64,000 nt of DNA from Homarus americanus (GCF_018991925.1 NW_024726235.1:2096372-2160371), one strand, 5' to 3'; positions 13,196-25,735 are shown, numbered from the stretch's first letter. Numbers and translations are program-made. The notes: a model not told the origin generated them from the sequence alone.

Positions 13196-14356
13196 CGGTG
13201 TGTGGTGTGACAGAGGGGGTGGATGGTTATTGCTCGGTGTGTGGTGTGACGGAGGGGGTGGATGGTTGTTGCTCGGTGTGTGGTGTGACGGAGGGGGTGG
13301 ATGGTTGTTGCTCGGTGTGTGGTGTGACGGAGGGGGTGGATGATTTATTGCTCGGTGTGTGTGACGGAGGGTGGATAGTTTGTTGTTGCTCGGTGTGTGG
13401 TGTGACGGAGGGTGGATGGTTGTTGCTCGGTGTGTGGTGTGACGGAGGGTGGATGGTTGTTGTTCGGTGTGGTGTGACGGAGGGGTGGATGGTTATTGCT
13501 CGGTGTGTGGTGTGACGGAGGGGGTGGATGGTTGTTGCTCCGGTGTGTGGTGTGACGGAGGGTGGATGGTTGTTGCTCGGTGTGTGGTGTGACGGAGGGT
13601 GGATGGTTGTTGCTCGGTGTGTGGTGTGACGGAGGGTGGATGGTTGTTGTTCGGTGTGTGGTGTGACGGAGGGTGGATGGTTGTTGCTCGGTGTGTGGTG
13701 TGACGGAGGGGTGGGATGGTTGTTGCTCAGTGTGGTGTGACGGAGGGTGGATGGTTGTTGCTCGGTGTGGTGTGTGACGGAGGGTGGATGGTTTGTTGTT
13801 TGTTCGGTGTGTGGTGTGATGACGGAGGTGGATGGTTTGTTGCTCGGTGTGTGTGGTGTGACGGAGGGGTGGATGGTTGTTGCTCAGTGTGTGTGGTGTG
13901 ACGGAGGGGGTGGATGGTTGTTGCTCGGTGTGTGGTGTGACGGAGGGTGGATGGTTGTTGCTCGGTGTGGTGTGACGGAGGGTGGATGGTTGTTGTTCGG
14001 TGTGTGTGGTGTGACGGAGGGGTGGATGGTTGTTGCTCGGTGTGTGGGTGTGACGGAGGGTGAATGGTTGTTGTTCGGTGTGTGGTGTGACGGAGGGGGT
14101 GGATGGTTGTCGTTCGGTGTGTGGTGTGACGGAGGGGTGGATGGTTGTCGTTCGGTGTGTGGTGTGACGGAGGGTGGATGGTTGTTGTTCGGTGTGTGGT
14201 GTGACGGAGATTGGATGGTTGTTTGTTCGGTGTGTGGTGTGACGGAGGGTGGATGGTTGGTTGTTGTCGTCGGTGTGTGGTGTGACGGAGGGGGTGGATG
14301 GTTGTTGCTCGGTGTGTGGTGTGACGGAGGGGGTGGATGGTTGTTGTTCGGAGTAT
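13196..14356 (+). repeat. G-rich minisatellite, 35-40 bp unit
   Basis: About 30 tandem units carry GGTGTGACGGAGGG followed by TGGATGGTTGTTGCTCGGTG. Units differ in the number of G residues (GGAGGGTGG versus GGAGGGGGTGG), in one or two GT steps and in TTGTTC versus TTGCTC. The length variation destroys any continuous frame, so the 207- and 160-codon open frames are repeat translations. Confidence 0.95.
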
Positions 14357-14613
14357 GGCGTGTCATATAAATTTAAAACAAAAACAAGTTATTCTGAGTC
14401 GACCAATACACACTGACACTTCGCTTGTGACGTGTGCTGGCAGAAATGACCTGTAATCCCTCAGTCTCCGAAACGACTGTAAACGAGATGTTGTGTTGTC
14501 CTGCCTTTGAAGATTTAAAAAAAAAGATTTCACGTCGATATTTGGCATGTATGACCGAGCCTTAACATTCAGTCTCTTTGCTGTCCGCTCGTCATAAGTC
14601 TTGTCTGACATCC

Positions 14614-14683
<70 letters not shown>
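14357..14683. repeat. Unique segment ending in CT microsatellite
   Basis: Mixed sequence to about 14,610 without a recognised gene, followed by a (CT)n run of about 70 bases (14,612-14,683). Confidence 0.75.
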
Positions 14684-14687
<4 letters not shown>

Positions 14688-14699
14688 AATTTCCGCCTT

Positions 14700-14915
14700 T
14701 AGCATGTCGAGTGAATACAGCGCTCGCCTTCTGTTCCGGGGTTCAGTGGTTCGATTCTAGAGCGATCTCGGTTCACCCAGCTGTAAATAAGCACCTCAGT
14801 TTACAACTTGGAGAAGTAAATCGGGTCGAGAGCAGTACCGGCCCTGCTCCCTCCTCGTGTACGGAAAGCGTAGAAAACCGTGTATCAATCTGTCCGACCC
14901 AATTTCACATTCACG
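14700..14915 (+). mobile_element. tRNA-derived SINE, copy 3
   Basis: An A-box-like TGTCGAGTGAATACAGCGC (from 14,705) is followed by a near-perfect B-box GGTTCGATTCT (14,748-14,758). The downstream body contains CACCCAGCTGTAAATAAGCA, comparable with CCCAGCCAGATATGAGT in the 7.8-kb copy. The head does not close as a tRNA cloverleaf. The 3' end is estimated from loss of similarity before the AAT microsatellite. Confidence 0.6.
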
Positions 14916-14944
14916 CGTATATGCACTTACATACAGGATATCTA

Positions 14945-14945
<1 letters not shown>

Positions 14946-14979
<34 letters not shown>

Positions 14980-15256
14980 ACACTGCCTTATATACTTTCG
15001 TTGTTGTCTTAAAATCGTTCACCACGCAAATTTATAGTCTGGTGTATACCGTTACCTGCAGCAGCCTGTATAATAACACGAGCGCACTTAACAGAGAGAC
15101 CGCGGGGTGAAGGAGCAGTGACCTTGTTACATAATATAACTCGGCTTTTTCTCTACCCTGACCTTTCACCTATTCACACCTATTGGGTCAATGGAGATCA
15201 TCCTACTGCCCCGAGAAAGGTCTGTGTTGCATTCTTCACTTACTGTATAACTTCAT

Positions 15257-15317
<61 letters not shown>

Positions 15318-15320
15318 ACA
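14946..15320. repeat. AAT and CA microsatellites
   Basis: An (AAT)n run (14,946-14,977) and a (CA)n array (15,258-15,317) are separated by unremarkable sequence. Confidence 0.88.
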
Positions 15321-16255
15321 AATACAGACACAACCATTCATATTAATTGTCGTACGCAGGCTCGTTACATGTATTATTATGGTAATGTAATTTAGTGATG
15401 TAACAGTGTGTGTGGTGGGGAACACATGAGGGAGAGTGGTACCGTGTACATGTATATCTGACCACGACAACCGGTTATATTTTGACTAGTATCCTTGAGT
15501 GGTTGGTACTGAGGGAGAACTTTCTGTCACTCCTCCTCTTCTTCCTCATACTCTTCCTATCACTTCTCCTTCCTTCCTCCCTCCCTCTTTCTGTCATTCC
15601 TCCTCTTCTTCTTCCTACTCTTCATATTACTTCTCCTCCTTCCTTCCTTCCTTCCTTCCTCTTTTTATCATTCCTCCTCCACTTCCTACTTCCCCTATTA
15701 CTTCTTCCTCCTCCTCTCAAATAATAGGGAAACGACCTCAAAGGACTGAACTATCGTCATTTATCACAAGTCATTTTTTGTAAACCGAGAAAACAAGAGA
15801 CGATAAGAAGCTTAATAGATCTGGTCAGATATATTATGGGAGGGAAGGAAGGGATAGGGGTGAGGGGGTGGGAGGGGTGGGGAGAGGGCTAGGAGGGAAG
15901 GAAGGAAAGGGTGGGGCTAGGAGGGAAAGAAAGAAAGGAGGGATAATGGATAATGGAAAGGAAGGAAGGAAGGAAGGAAGGAATGAAGGAAGGAAGGAAG
16001 GGGTGGAGGTCAGGGAGACTGTGTATGAGGGAAGTTAGGAGGGAAGAGGTCGGGCGATGGAGTACTAGAGGGAGGGGTGGGAGCGGAGGGAGGATTACTC
16101 AAGGGAGAGGAGGGGAGTGGAGGGAGGATTACTCAAGGGAGAGGAGGGGAGTGGAGGGAGGATTACTTGGGAGAGAGAGAGAGATAACCGAGGGAGCAGA
16201 GGGAGAGGAGAGAGGGGAGGTACGAGGGACAGGGAGGGAGCACTTTCTTCTCTCT
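15321..16255. repeat. Polypyrimidine tract followed by polypurine tract
   Basis: C/T-rich sequence (15,525-15,715, including CTTC repeats) is followed by G/A-rich sequence (15,835-16,245). The latter has GGAA repeats at 15,958-16,000 and a 40-base duplicated GGATTACTCAAGGGAGAGGA segment (16,092 and 16,128). All open frames are low complexity. Confidence 0.8.
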
Positions 16256-17087
16256 ATTTTGACCTGATGGAAGACCTGGTGGCGTTACGTCCCCATGAAA
16301 TAACACTTATCTTTACCTCTTCCCATAATTCACCACGATATAAAGTGTAAGACCTCCGGCAACTCTGTGATAGGGAACGTGTATATAACGTCGAAATATT
16401 TAATCATCAAAGATATTTTTTTTACTGTCTCATGATAAAAGTATAGAACAGAAATTCGTAAGACGCATTTGGTAGCACCGTGTTTACAAACTTGTTATGT
16501 TTTCATATTTTCTTAACCGTTAATGAAAAAACTCTTGCTGAGAAAGATTTATCGTGCTGAGGGGAAGGCCAGATTAGCGGGTGAATATACTTACATAAAA
16601 CACTGAGGTTAATTTCTGCTTATCTCGAGTTGGTAAGTATATTTTCGTGGTGTTTTTATTATTAATTTCCCTAAACTACGATATCCTCCTCAGAGCCCCG
16701 CCTCCTTGTTTACTGTTACCAGCCCTGCCGGTTGTCCACACACCTGTCACACCCTAATAAAAGTTAACCTCGTAACCACTTCCTGCTTCCAACACGCAAA
16801 CATTCACACATTCTCGCCACCTGAAAGAGAAATCAGCCAGCACTTCAACTATAACAATTCTCCTATAATTCCTTCTCCCTATCTCAGTGTTGTTGAACTG
16901 ACCACAACACAAACACACCCTCTCTCTCACCATCAGCGAGTCAGGTAGCTCTCCAAGACGTTCCCCAAGAGTCAAGAAACACGCGGCTCTCAGTATTGGG
17001 TTTAATATGTATTCCAAATTTGGCTCCTGTTCCTCCTTAAACTAATAACCTTTATGAAAGCTTTACTCGACCTCGCCTGGACTGTTG

Positions 17088-17156
<69 letters not shown>

Positions 17157-17804
17157 ACTCACACACTCACTTAAGAGATCGAGAGTGTACATTAGGCCTA
17201 ACTCGCCCTACCTCCCTGACACGATTCAATCTAAAAATAATCAATGATATGGCTCACAGTTTCAGCCTCCATTTCCCCTCCTATCCATCGCTCAAATGTC
17301 CTACCTCACTCTTCAGATAATCTCAATACCGCAGTCAATGATTCTCTACTGAAATACGAACCAGCATCCCATGCCTTTTCTTCCTCCACCACATAGCAAG
17401 AATACAACACAACGAGTATTTTTCTCCCACTAAATAATATCTTTCCTCTGTAACTGAAGTATATCTCTGCCTACAACATGGTATAAAAAAAAATATATAT
17501 ATCCCCGTCAACCTGTGTGTGCTCAAGCCTACCTCATCCGCACCTCCCCACTGCTTCAGGTGGTAATATTCACAATAGACGCTCATGGGGGAGGGGGTTA
17601 AGGGAACAAATGTAGTTACAGTATATACTATTGTTATCACAGTGGAAAGTCGACACAATCCTGGGTTACATACAGTGTGTGTGTTATCTTAGCTTTAAGC
17701 GAGCTATTTAGAAGCGTTTTCATATGTTTCTCTAGCTGAGGGAAAGTGAGAGGAGGAGAGTAGGAGAGGATTCAAAGGGATAAATTTATAAACGTGAGGG
17801 GAAA

Positions 17805-17844
<40 letters not shown>

Positions 17845-18320
17845 TTTCAAGGTAGGAAGGTTTAAAAAGGAAGGGAAATAATGAGAATTTACTTTACAAA
17901 ACTTTAAAATGGGTAGAAATAGGGATAAGACAAAATGAGGGAAAAATAAGATTCACACCCATAAAAAAAAACCCGGATTCTGAATCGTTCGCAGCTCTTA
18001 ATCCGACTCCCATAACAATAGCCTGTCCACGAACACCTCCAATACGACACGACACGCTGAATTTCCACCTGGGTAAGCATAATGTGTGATGTTGTATGGC
18101 AGTAGTCGGAATACAAGGCGACTGATTATGCAAAACAGAGTCGTTTGAATAATTTTCTGTACACGTACGTGGAATATATGAATCCAGATAGTTACCTCTT
18201 ATCAGGTTGGAGGTTAAGGGGGGAGGATAAGGGCGGGGGGTAAGGGGGTAGGGAGAAGGTACAGGGAGGAGGGAAAAAAGAGGGTGGGGTACACGTTAAT
18301 ATTACCATGGAGGAGAAAAA
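16256..18320. other. No gene seen; CA and GA microsatellites
   Basis: Mixed sequence with (CA)n at about 17,091-17,165, a GA run at 17,811-17,838 and GGGG-rich patches near 18,220-18,290. Open frames of 80-107 codons occur on both strands but show no recognised domain, and no splice-consistent exon was supported. Confidence 0.5.
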
Positions 18321-18324
18321 CGAT

Positions 18325-18332
18325 GATGTGTG

Positions 18333-18399
<67 letters not shown>

Positions 18400-18404
18400 G
18401 TGTG

Positions 18405-18484
<80 letters not shown>

Positions 18485-18707
18485 TTCCCTCAGGTGAACG
18501 TTGCTTCTCCTCCAGTTACTATGAGTCACCTGACCATGTTTTTACCTGAGAGGACTCAACATATCTCAAAAATTTTCTTCGATAAGACGAGGAGAAGGAA
18601 TTGACAGAGAGGAGAGGAAAGAAAGGAGGAGATGGTGGAAGAGCAAGAGGAGGAGGAGGAGGAGGAGGGAGGAGGAGGAGGAGGAGGAGTTCTTACATTC
18701 AAACCTC

Positions 18708-18788
<81 letters not shown>

Positions 18789-18790
18789 CG
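18325..18790. repeat. GT, GGA and AAT microsatellites
   Basis: A (GT)n array of about 155 bases (18,327-18,483) with three GCGT interruptions is followed by (GGA)n at 18,645-18,690 and (AAT)n at 18,710-18,787. Confidence 0.93.
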
Positions 18791-19182
18791 AGTAATAAAC
18801 AAATTAACTCACAAAACAGAATCCTCAACATACATAAATAAAACAGTCAACAAAAAACACAATAACAAAAAAAAAAACTAGATCATTACGTGTCGCAAAA
18901 GCCAAAAGGTCAAGATTATAAGGTCAGTGCAGAGAGAGAGAGAGAGAGAGAGAGACCTTCTTTGACCTCTCGCTTCAAGACTCCTACTCACTGCCGTATC
19001 ATCCGGACAAACTTTTGAGCCTGATTTCGCCAAACATCATCCCCGGGATACGACCACCTGACCTATTCGCTTCAGCTCAAACACACAAAAGGAGTCACTT
19101 GTTTACATTTCGCAAAGAGACATGTTGATTAGTCTAGCTTACAGGAGAGCTTTTGATTTTACCAATTGCTGTTTACTGATAG
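18791..19182. other. No gene seen
   Basis: A-rich sequence, then a GA run (18,931-18,954) and mixed sequence. Nothing recognisable. Confidence 0.5.
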
Positions 19183-19502
19183 CAACATACACACAGACAG
19201 GTAGACAATAAAACAAACACACACACACACACACACAAGCACTCGGTCAAACACATACACACAGACAGGCAGACAATTGAACACGTACACACACACACAC
19301 ACAGCACTCGGTCAAACACACACACAGACACAGACACACACAAGCACTCGGTCAAACACATACACACAGACAGGCAGACAATTGAACACGTACACACACA
19401 CACACAAGCACTCGGTCAAACACACACACAGACAGGCAGACAATTGAACACGTACACACACACACACACACACACAAGCAATCGGTCAAACACATATACA
19501 CA
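19183..19502 (+). repeat. Composite CA minisatellite with GCACTCGGTCAAACACA unit
   Basis: CA runs alternate with AAGCACTCGGTCAAACACA and GACAGGCAGACAATTGAACA modules. About five partly complete copies of a higher-order unit near 55-120 bp are present. The Cys/Val-rich minus-strand frame is an artefact. Confidence 0.88.
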
Positions 19503-21300
19503 GTTAATTGCACATCTGAATCCTCCATCAAGCAATCTTGCGAGGTGTTAAATTGAAACCCTCTACCCAGGTCTTCTCTTGATTATGTCCTCCTCTTCTT
19601 TCTCTTCCTCCTCCTCCTCCCCCTCCTCTCTCTTCCTCTTCCCCAGTCTTAACACAGCTGACAATTTCTTTTAACATTTTTATTTTTTCCACTCATTAAA
19701 AAACACTGGAAAAATGAGCACATTATTTTTACTTGTAAGAACAATTACACGTATAATGACTTAACAAAACTTTAAACACTTTTAAGATAGTTTCCAATAG
19801 CTTATTCTTGTGCTGATAGGGGTAACTACTCCTCAGGTAGTTTTAATGGGTTACCTCTGTGTGTGTGTGTGGAATATTACATAGAACACAAATCTTAAAA
19901 TCATCAGGGGAAAAACATAAGAAACCCGTTAACAGAAAACTTTTAACTTTAATACTGTTGCAAAGTCAAAATAAATATCAAACCATTTTATCTCAATTGT
20001 CAACATTCAGGTAAGGTTAACGTGAAAGCTTTCACCTGATTGGCTATCATTTGTAGGTGTTCTTGGAATTAGTCAGAGAGTCCGGCAGAGGTAAATATAG
20101 TGGCGACCCGTGACAACTTTCCAGAGTGGTGTGTACACGGAAATACGTACATGAATACAGACAAGGGTAGATGTTGACATGTTCATCACAGTCATATAGA
20201 TATAAGAGTGTCCAGATGAAATACACGGAGAAATACTGACTGACTGTTAAATTATACTGACACACACACACACGAAACCTTCCACACATACCTGACCCCC
20301 TCCTCACACATCGCAAGTCATAAAAATTCCTGTAAACAAGTCACCCTCTGCATCCAATATCAACCGAGATAGAGCGGTTATAATCCAAATTTCTTCAAAC
20401 AGACTCCTCAAAATACGTATCTGACAATGCGATATAATCTTCAGCGCCTTCTGCTGTAAGACACTCGCTAAGGTCACTGAACGCTTATATTTTGGGTGTA
20501 CAGTACATCAGTGTTTACCTCTGAGTCGTCGACGATATTAGGGAAATGGATGTAAATATTTTTTTCTTTTTTTTTACATGTGTTTGGTTAATATATTCTT
20601 AGTAACATCTATGGGAGCAAGAGGTAAAGATAATGTCATGTTGGCAGGTCAATATAAGTGAGAAAATGTGAGACGTGTTGGAATATTGTCTCCTCCTCCT
20701 CCCTGGTGAGCCTCTGGAGCGAGCAATAAAGTTGCCATGGTGAGTCTAACACACACACACACACACAGAGGCCCCGAAAACAGTATTGTACCAGCTTTAA
20801 ACCCCAGACAGGAGCCCTTCAAAGCCCAGAAACACTTCCCCGTATACCAATAACGCATCACAGCTCCTCGCCAGACAGACAGACACACACACACACACCC
20901 CTTCAGGCAATAATCTAACAATCTGGTAGTCTGGGTATGAACATGAACTACTACAAGGAGAGAGAGAGAGAGAGAGAGAACTGTAGCAACTGTACCTGAG
21001 GCCAAACATCACGTCACGCCCGAGTAAACAAACTGTAACCGTTACTTCTTATACAAATACAATGACCTGTAATTCGTCGTGTCAGAACATTTTATCGGAT
21101 ACATGAGTTTTGTAACTTGTATTGCGATTGATGTTAACGATACTCCTGAAAAACCTCCCGGAGTACAGTTAGTTACAGTCTGGTGAATAAGCCATTGGCG
21201 CACTCACTCGCTTCTATAGTAGCTTAATAGTGAAAGGTTTTTGACTATAGGTTAAGTATACTTTTACCACCCGCTTGGAAGAAAGGCTTTAGTTTAACTC
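19503..21300. other. No gene seen
   Basis: Mixed sequence with a TCC-rich patch (19,585-19,640) and short CA, CAGA and GA runs (20,750-20,975). The 118-codon minus-strand frame (20,649-21,005) is crossed by these repeats and shows no recognised domain. Confidence 0.5.
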
Positions 21301-21304
21301 ATGG

Positions 21305-21595
21305 ATATTTCTGTTAGGCTTTAGTTATCTGAGTCTAATATCCGGACTTTAGTTATCTGGTGTCTAATATCCAGATTTTAGTTATTTGATGTCAAATATC
21401 CGGACTTGACGCTGATATTAGACTTGGAGGGTGAGTCCGGATATTAGAACTGAATGTGTAATGACCAGAAATTACATCCACATTAATACTGTCCGGATAT
21501 TAGACTTGGATGGGTGAAGTTCGGATAATAAACTCGGATGGGTAAAGTTCGGATAACATACTCGAATAGGTGAAATCCGGATATTTGGAACTTGG
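21305..21595. repeat. Degenerate inverted and tandem repeat, TCTAATATCCGGAC
   Basis: The left half carries direct copies of GTCTAATATCCGGACTTTAG at about 30-40 bp spacing (from about 21,332). The right half carries the complement, GTCCGGATATTAGACTTGG, and variants (from about 21,438 to 21,585). The two halves can pair as a large imperfect stem around the GACGCTGATATTAGAC segment. Confidence 0.75.
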
Positions 21596-21764
21596 ACCCG
21601 CTACAAAAATGAGAGACTGCTTTAACACCACCAGTCACCACCACCATTACTAAATTACCTCACCAGCTCTGATAACAAAGGATGGGACTAATTAATCCTA
21701 TATAGGTTCTTACCAATTATGTTCAGTATAAAACGATAATTGTTACAGCTTTAAATGTATATAT

Positions 21765-22548
21765 GTGTGTGTGTGTGTATGTGTGTGTACTAACACTCAC
21801 ATGAAGGGTGCAAGATCGGGATATTTATTTGATCTCCACGCACGTAAGATTAATCACACACACACACACACACACACACACAACACACTCACCACCACTC
21901 CCTCCACTGCACCACACGCCACAGGCATCAACACTACAGCCTTTTGACATGAGTTGCGTGAGGGTGAAATTGTCAAGGTGTGTGTGTGTGTGTGTGTGTG
22001 CGTAAGGTCATTGTATGTGTCGCCCTGGTTGGTGGCGATGTAAGGCAGGCCAGGACAGGTGAGAGGATGGAGGAGTAAATTTAACCAGGAAAGGGTCATA
22101 ACCCCCCCCCCCCCACCCACCCTCTCTCTCTCTCTCTCTCCTTAGGGCTATTGTTAAACCTGCCTTAGAGATTTATGGGGTGTGATTATGGCGCTCCCTG
22201 CGGTGAACTCTTTATGGTTTAGGAAATTTTAGTGTTTTATTTAGAAAGTTACAGGGCTTATAATTAATGCAGATCACCTGAAGACAATACCTGATGATTA
22301 AACAACCAAACGCTACCTGCAGGTGGAGTTAGATTAAGTTTGGGTTGAAGTTAGATTAGCTTGTATAAGATTGATTAATGTTAAGGTGAATTAAGCTCGG
22401 GAGGCTGGTTAGTCTACAGGTAATCCGATTATTTCAGCACACGCGTAAATGAAGGTTTCCAGAGACTTAAAAGTTATTCATAATATGGTTCATCACACCT
22501 TGGTAGTCTCTTGTAAGGTACTGTGCCATTAATGTACTGTTGGTAATA

Positions 22549-22580
<32 letters not shown>
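21765..22580. repeat. GT/CA, CT and TGTC microsatellites
   Basis: Short GT runs (21,764-21,788; 21,978-22,001), CA (21,855-21,884), CT (22,121-22,140) and TGTC (22,553-22,580) lie in mixed sequence. No gene recognised. Confidence 0.75.
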
Positions 22581-22793
22581 CAAATAAAATGAAACGTCCG
22601 GTGGTTATGTGGCCATTGTCTCGGGCGGGTGACTGTTACCACTACCATAACCAGGCAACAATAAGCAGGAGATCAGACACAGGACCATAAACATCAAGGG
22701 TAAATGCCGCCCGCTGGAGGTAAAATTATATGGTGTTTGCTGTGCCTCCTGCGGCCTCTACTTAGATTAGGGGGGGGGGGGAAATGATCTGAC

Positions 22794-23063
22794 TTGGAGG
22801 CCACGAGAGGGCACTTACGCTCCAGAATTGCCCAGATGTTTGCCACACATTCGAACATTCAGCTCCAGCAAACATCGTACACCCCCCCCCCACGCCCCAC
22901 CCCCAAAATAGTAATGGCTTCAAAAATACCTGGAATTTTCATTAGAGAATGTGCCCGTCGTCTGAAGTGTCCTGATCTAAGTCATTCATGTACTGATGTG
23001 TTTTACTGTATCTTCTGTGAGCTCTCTGGAAGAATCTTTGGATCACCTGTTTATTTACGTTAG
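22794..23063 (+). CDS. Uncharacterised open frame, possible coding remnant
   Basis: A 89-codon frame of fairly normal composition. Its second half, from MASKIPGIFIRECARRLKCP (near 22,914), has a cysteine pattern including YCIFC. A C-rich patch (22,881-22,905) interrupts the first half with prolines. No convincing promoter or splice partner is seen and I recognise no family. It ends at a TTAGG-type repeat. Chance is a serious alternative. Confidence 0.15.
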   Translation: MEATRGHLRSRIAQMFATHSNIQLQQTSYTPPPRPTPKIVMASKIPGIFIRECARRLKCPDLSHSCTDVFYCIFCELSGRIFGSPVYLR

Positions 23064-23082
23064 GTTAGGTTAGGTTAGCCGA
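23060..23082 (+). repeat. Short TTAGG telomere-like run
   Basis: Four consecutive GTTAG/TTAGG-type pentamers, in the orientation opposite to the CCTAA arrays at 4.6 and 24.5 kb. Confidence 0.85.
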
Positions 23083-23417
23083 GTAGTGGCATTTAACACA
23101 TAAATTAACATAACTACAAGTATGTACAGACAGTTCCTCCAGACATATAACTCAGTATTTGTAAGTACCTGATATCTGTCTGTTTCTCTGTCTGTCTGTC
23201 CGCTCTTTCCTGGTTTTCAACAATTTATACGTGGTATATTTATACTGACAATTAAAAGATATACAAACAAACATAAAATGCAGTAAATCCACAAAAAATT
23301 AATAAACATTTAACGCAAGAAAAAATCCCAGAATATTTCCAAATTAAAATTATTCTAAAAATAAAAAAAAACACGAGTGTTTGTACTGTTGCGTGAACAT
23401 TAAAATACATCACTGTG

Positions 23418-23418
<1 letters not shown>

Positions 23419-23484
<66 letters not shown>
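23419..23484. repeat. GT microsatellite
   Basis: About 66 bases of uninterrupted (GT)n. Confidence 0.95.
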
Positions 23485-23485
<1 letters not shown>

Positions 23486-24480
23486 TTTTTATGTTATTGT
23501 ATGTATGTATCCGTATGGTTTATGTGTGTCCTGTGTGTGTATGTATAGTTGAATTTGTCTCATATGCGTGTTTATGTATACTGTACTTGTATGTATACAA
23601 CTTTCAATATTACAGTTACAACACACTAATGGACGATGACTTTCAAATTAAACCATCTTTCTCAAAAAAGTTAAACCTGAAGGCATATTTACCTCGACCT
23701 GTTGTGACATCCATTTGTTTAAGTTCGGCGAAAAAGAAAGGCAAAATATGTTGGACAAGTTGGACAAAAAAACAAGACAGTTAATGCTCATGTAAATTTG
23801 AAAAACTTTATTTTTTTCTGTTTTGGTTTAAAAAAAATTCTGCGAAAATGTAAGTGAAAAAAAGGTAGTAAAATTAAACTTGATATTATTCACAAAACTG
23901 AATATGACGTCATGCGAATTTATTTACTATTTAACTATTATTATTATTACAGTTCACCCTAATCAATAAATCTTAGTCCAGTACTTAACGATACAACCGG
24001 ACAAATAACGGGCAGACTCGGTGTGAAATCTTGATGAAATGAAATCCCAGGTGAGATGCTCTTTGTTCCCTTTAATTAGCAGAGTAATGATGTGCTTAGA
24101 TTAACTAAAGCACGACTGCATGTTAAGAGATGGGTTTAAATCACGTTGGTACAGATGATCGCAACGGGAATATTTATTTACTCTATTCTCCATTATCACG
24201 CAAAATAAGACCATACCGAATACAATTAGCTAAAAGTCTTGCTAACAAGGAGATTAGACGAGCTGTAATCTGCCTAATTCGCTTTATTGGGTCAACGGTG
24301 CATATAGTTCGGTAAATAGTGCACGTCGTATGGCAACATCTTCCAGGTAACAGCGGGTTGACAGACGAGAGATAATTGTCGTATTTTTGCACACACACCT
24401 GAGACCAACCTGACGTTGTTGTGTAGGAGAACTTTCTTCTTCTTCTCCTTGTTCTCCCTCTCCTTTTCGTTCTCCTCTTC
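23485..24480. other. No supported gene; AT-rich with one odd open segment
   Basis: A segment at 23,632-23,784 reads as a 50-codon frame beginning MDDDFQIKPSFSKKLNLKAY, just downstream of an acceptor-like TATTACAG. It lacks a recognised domain and is Lys-rich, as expected by chance in A-rich DNA. Nothing else is visible. Confidence 0.35.
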
Positions 24481-24483
24481 CAA

Positions 24484-24670
24484 CTAACCTAACTTAACTT
24501 AACCTATTACCTAACCTAACCTTACCTAACCTAATCTATTACCTAACCTAACCTAACCTATGACCTAACCTAACCTTACCTAACCTAACCTAACCTATGA
24601 CCTAACCTAACCTTACCTAACCTATTACCTAACCTAACCTTACCTTACCTAACCTATTACCTAACCTAAC
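24484..24670 (-). repeat. TTAGG-like array with higher-order spacing
   Basis: Runs of CCTAA are punctuated by CTTACC and by CTATTACC or CTATGACC at regular intervals of about 30-50 bases. This is a degenerate telomere-type array with secondary periodicity. Confidence 0.88.
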
Positions 24671-25735
24671 AAGATTACAATATTTAGTTAGAAAGGACTA
24701 CCTTCCCATACCCCCCTTTCTCTCTCCCCATTCCCTTCCATTCCTCCCTCTAACCCCCTCCTTTTCGGTTCCTCCATTCCTCTACCCCCTCTCCCCCTTC
24801 GATCTCCCTTTCCGTTCTTCTGATTTCCCCTCCCACCCCGACCTCCCTCCACCCAACCTCCTCCTTACACCCCCTCCCCCCTTTCCTCTTCCTCAATAAT
24901 TTCGTAAGTCTTTTTCCTCCTCCTCCTCCTTATTCCGTTATTACCCTCCTGCTTTATTCCTTCCATTTATCACGACCATTATCATCATCTTCCTTCCTTG
25001 GTTGTGTGGGAGAGGAAAGGGTGATAGGAGAGGTGTGGGAGAGAGAGGGGTGAGTGGAGAGAGAAACTGAGGAGAGAGTGGGAGAGAGGGGAGAAGGAGA
25101 AAAGGGGAGAGAGGGTGAGGAGAGAGGGGGAGAAGGGTGAGAGAGAGGGGAGGGGAAGAGGGGTGAGAGAGAGGGGAGGTCGAGGTCTCGATGCTCAATC
25201 TTTTTTTGTCTTTCATCTTTCAGTTTTTTCCTTTCCCTTAATTTGAGGGGGAGAAGGGTGAGAGAGGGAGAGAGGGGGAGGGGGGGGAGAATTAGGAAAG
25301 GGGAATGGGTAACAAAGGGGAGAGGAAAGGAGCATGGGAGAGGGGTCAGTGGCGTGGTGAGGGAGGAAGAGGAGAGGAATGTGAAGGAAGGAGGGAGGGA
25401 GGGAGGGAGGGAGTGAAGTACAGGGGAAGATGAGTGAGAAATTGAGGAGGGAGAAGATAAACGAGGAAGGTAGAGGAGGGAGAGGTGGCAGTGATGAAGG
25501 GGAGGAGCATGGAGGAGAGGCAGGTGAGGAACGGAAGGGCAAGAAGACTCACCTGAGGGAAAGAAACAGGTGAGAAACAAGGTAAGGGGAGGGAGAAGGA
25601 GGTAAGGAGCACCAGGTGAGGGAGAAAGAATGGAGGGAGGGAGGAGGAAGTGGTGGTAGGGAGGAGGAGGAGTAGGAGGAGGGAAGAAGGTAGGAGGAGG
25701 AAGGAGGTGAGGGGGTCAGTCAGGTTTAGACGCCC
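24671..25735. repeat. Polypyrimidine then polypurine low-complexity block
   Basis: C/T-rich sequence (24,700-24,960) is followed by about 700 bases of G/A-rich sequence (25,005-25,715) with GAGAGGGGAG and GGAGG motifs. The overlapping long Ser/Pro/Leu-rich minus-strand frames (up to 208 codons) arise because the complement is stop-poor polypyrimidine. Confidence 0.85.

Noticed and set aside
13747..14370. 207-codon Cys/Gly/Val-rich open frame
   Set aside because: It is a direct translation of a minisatellite whose units change length, with no start context or recognised domain.
17335..17658. 107-codon minus-strand frame
   Set aside because: AT-rich chance frame with no motif or consistent splice sites.
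17894..18133. Overlapping minus-strand frames near 18.0 kb with an acceptor-like CCCAG
   Set aside because: Two frames on one strand and one on the other are open together and no family fits. Coding status is undecidable and probably chance.
20649..21005. 118-codon minus-strand frame
   Set aside because: It is interrupted by CA and GA microsatellite translation, with no recognisable protein.
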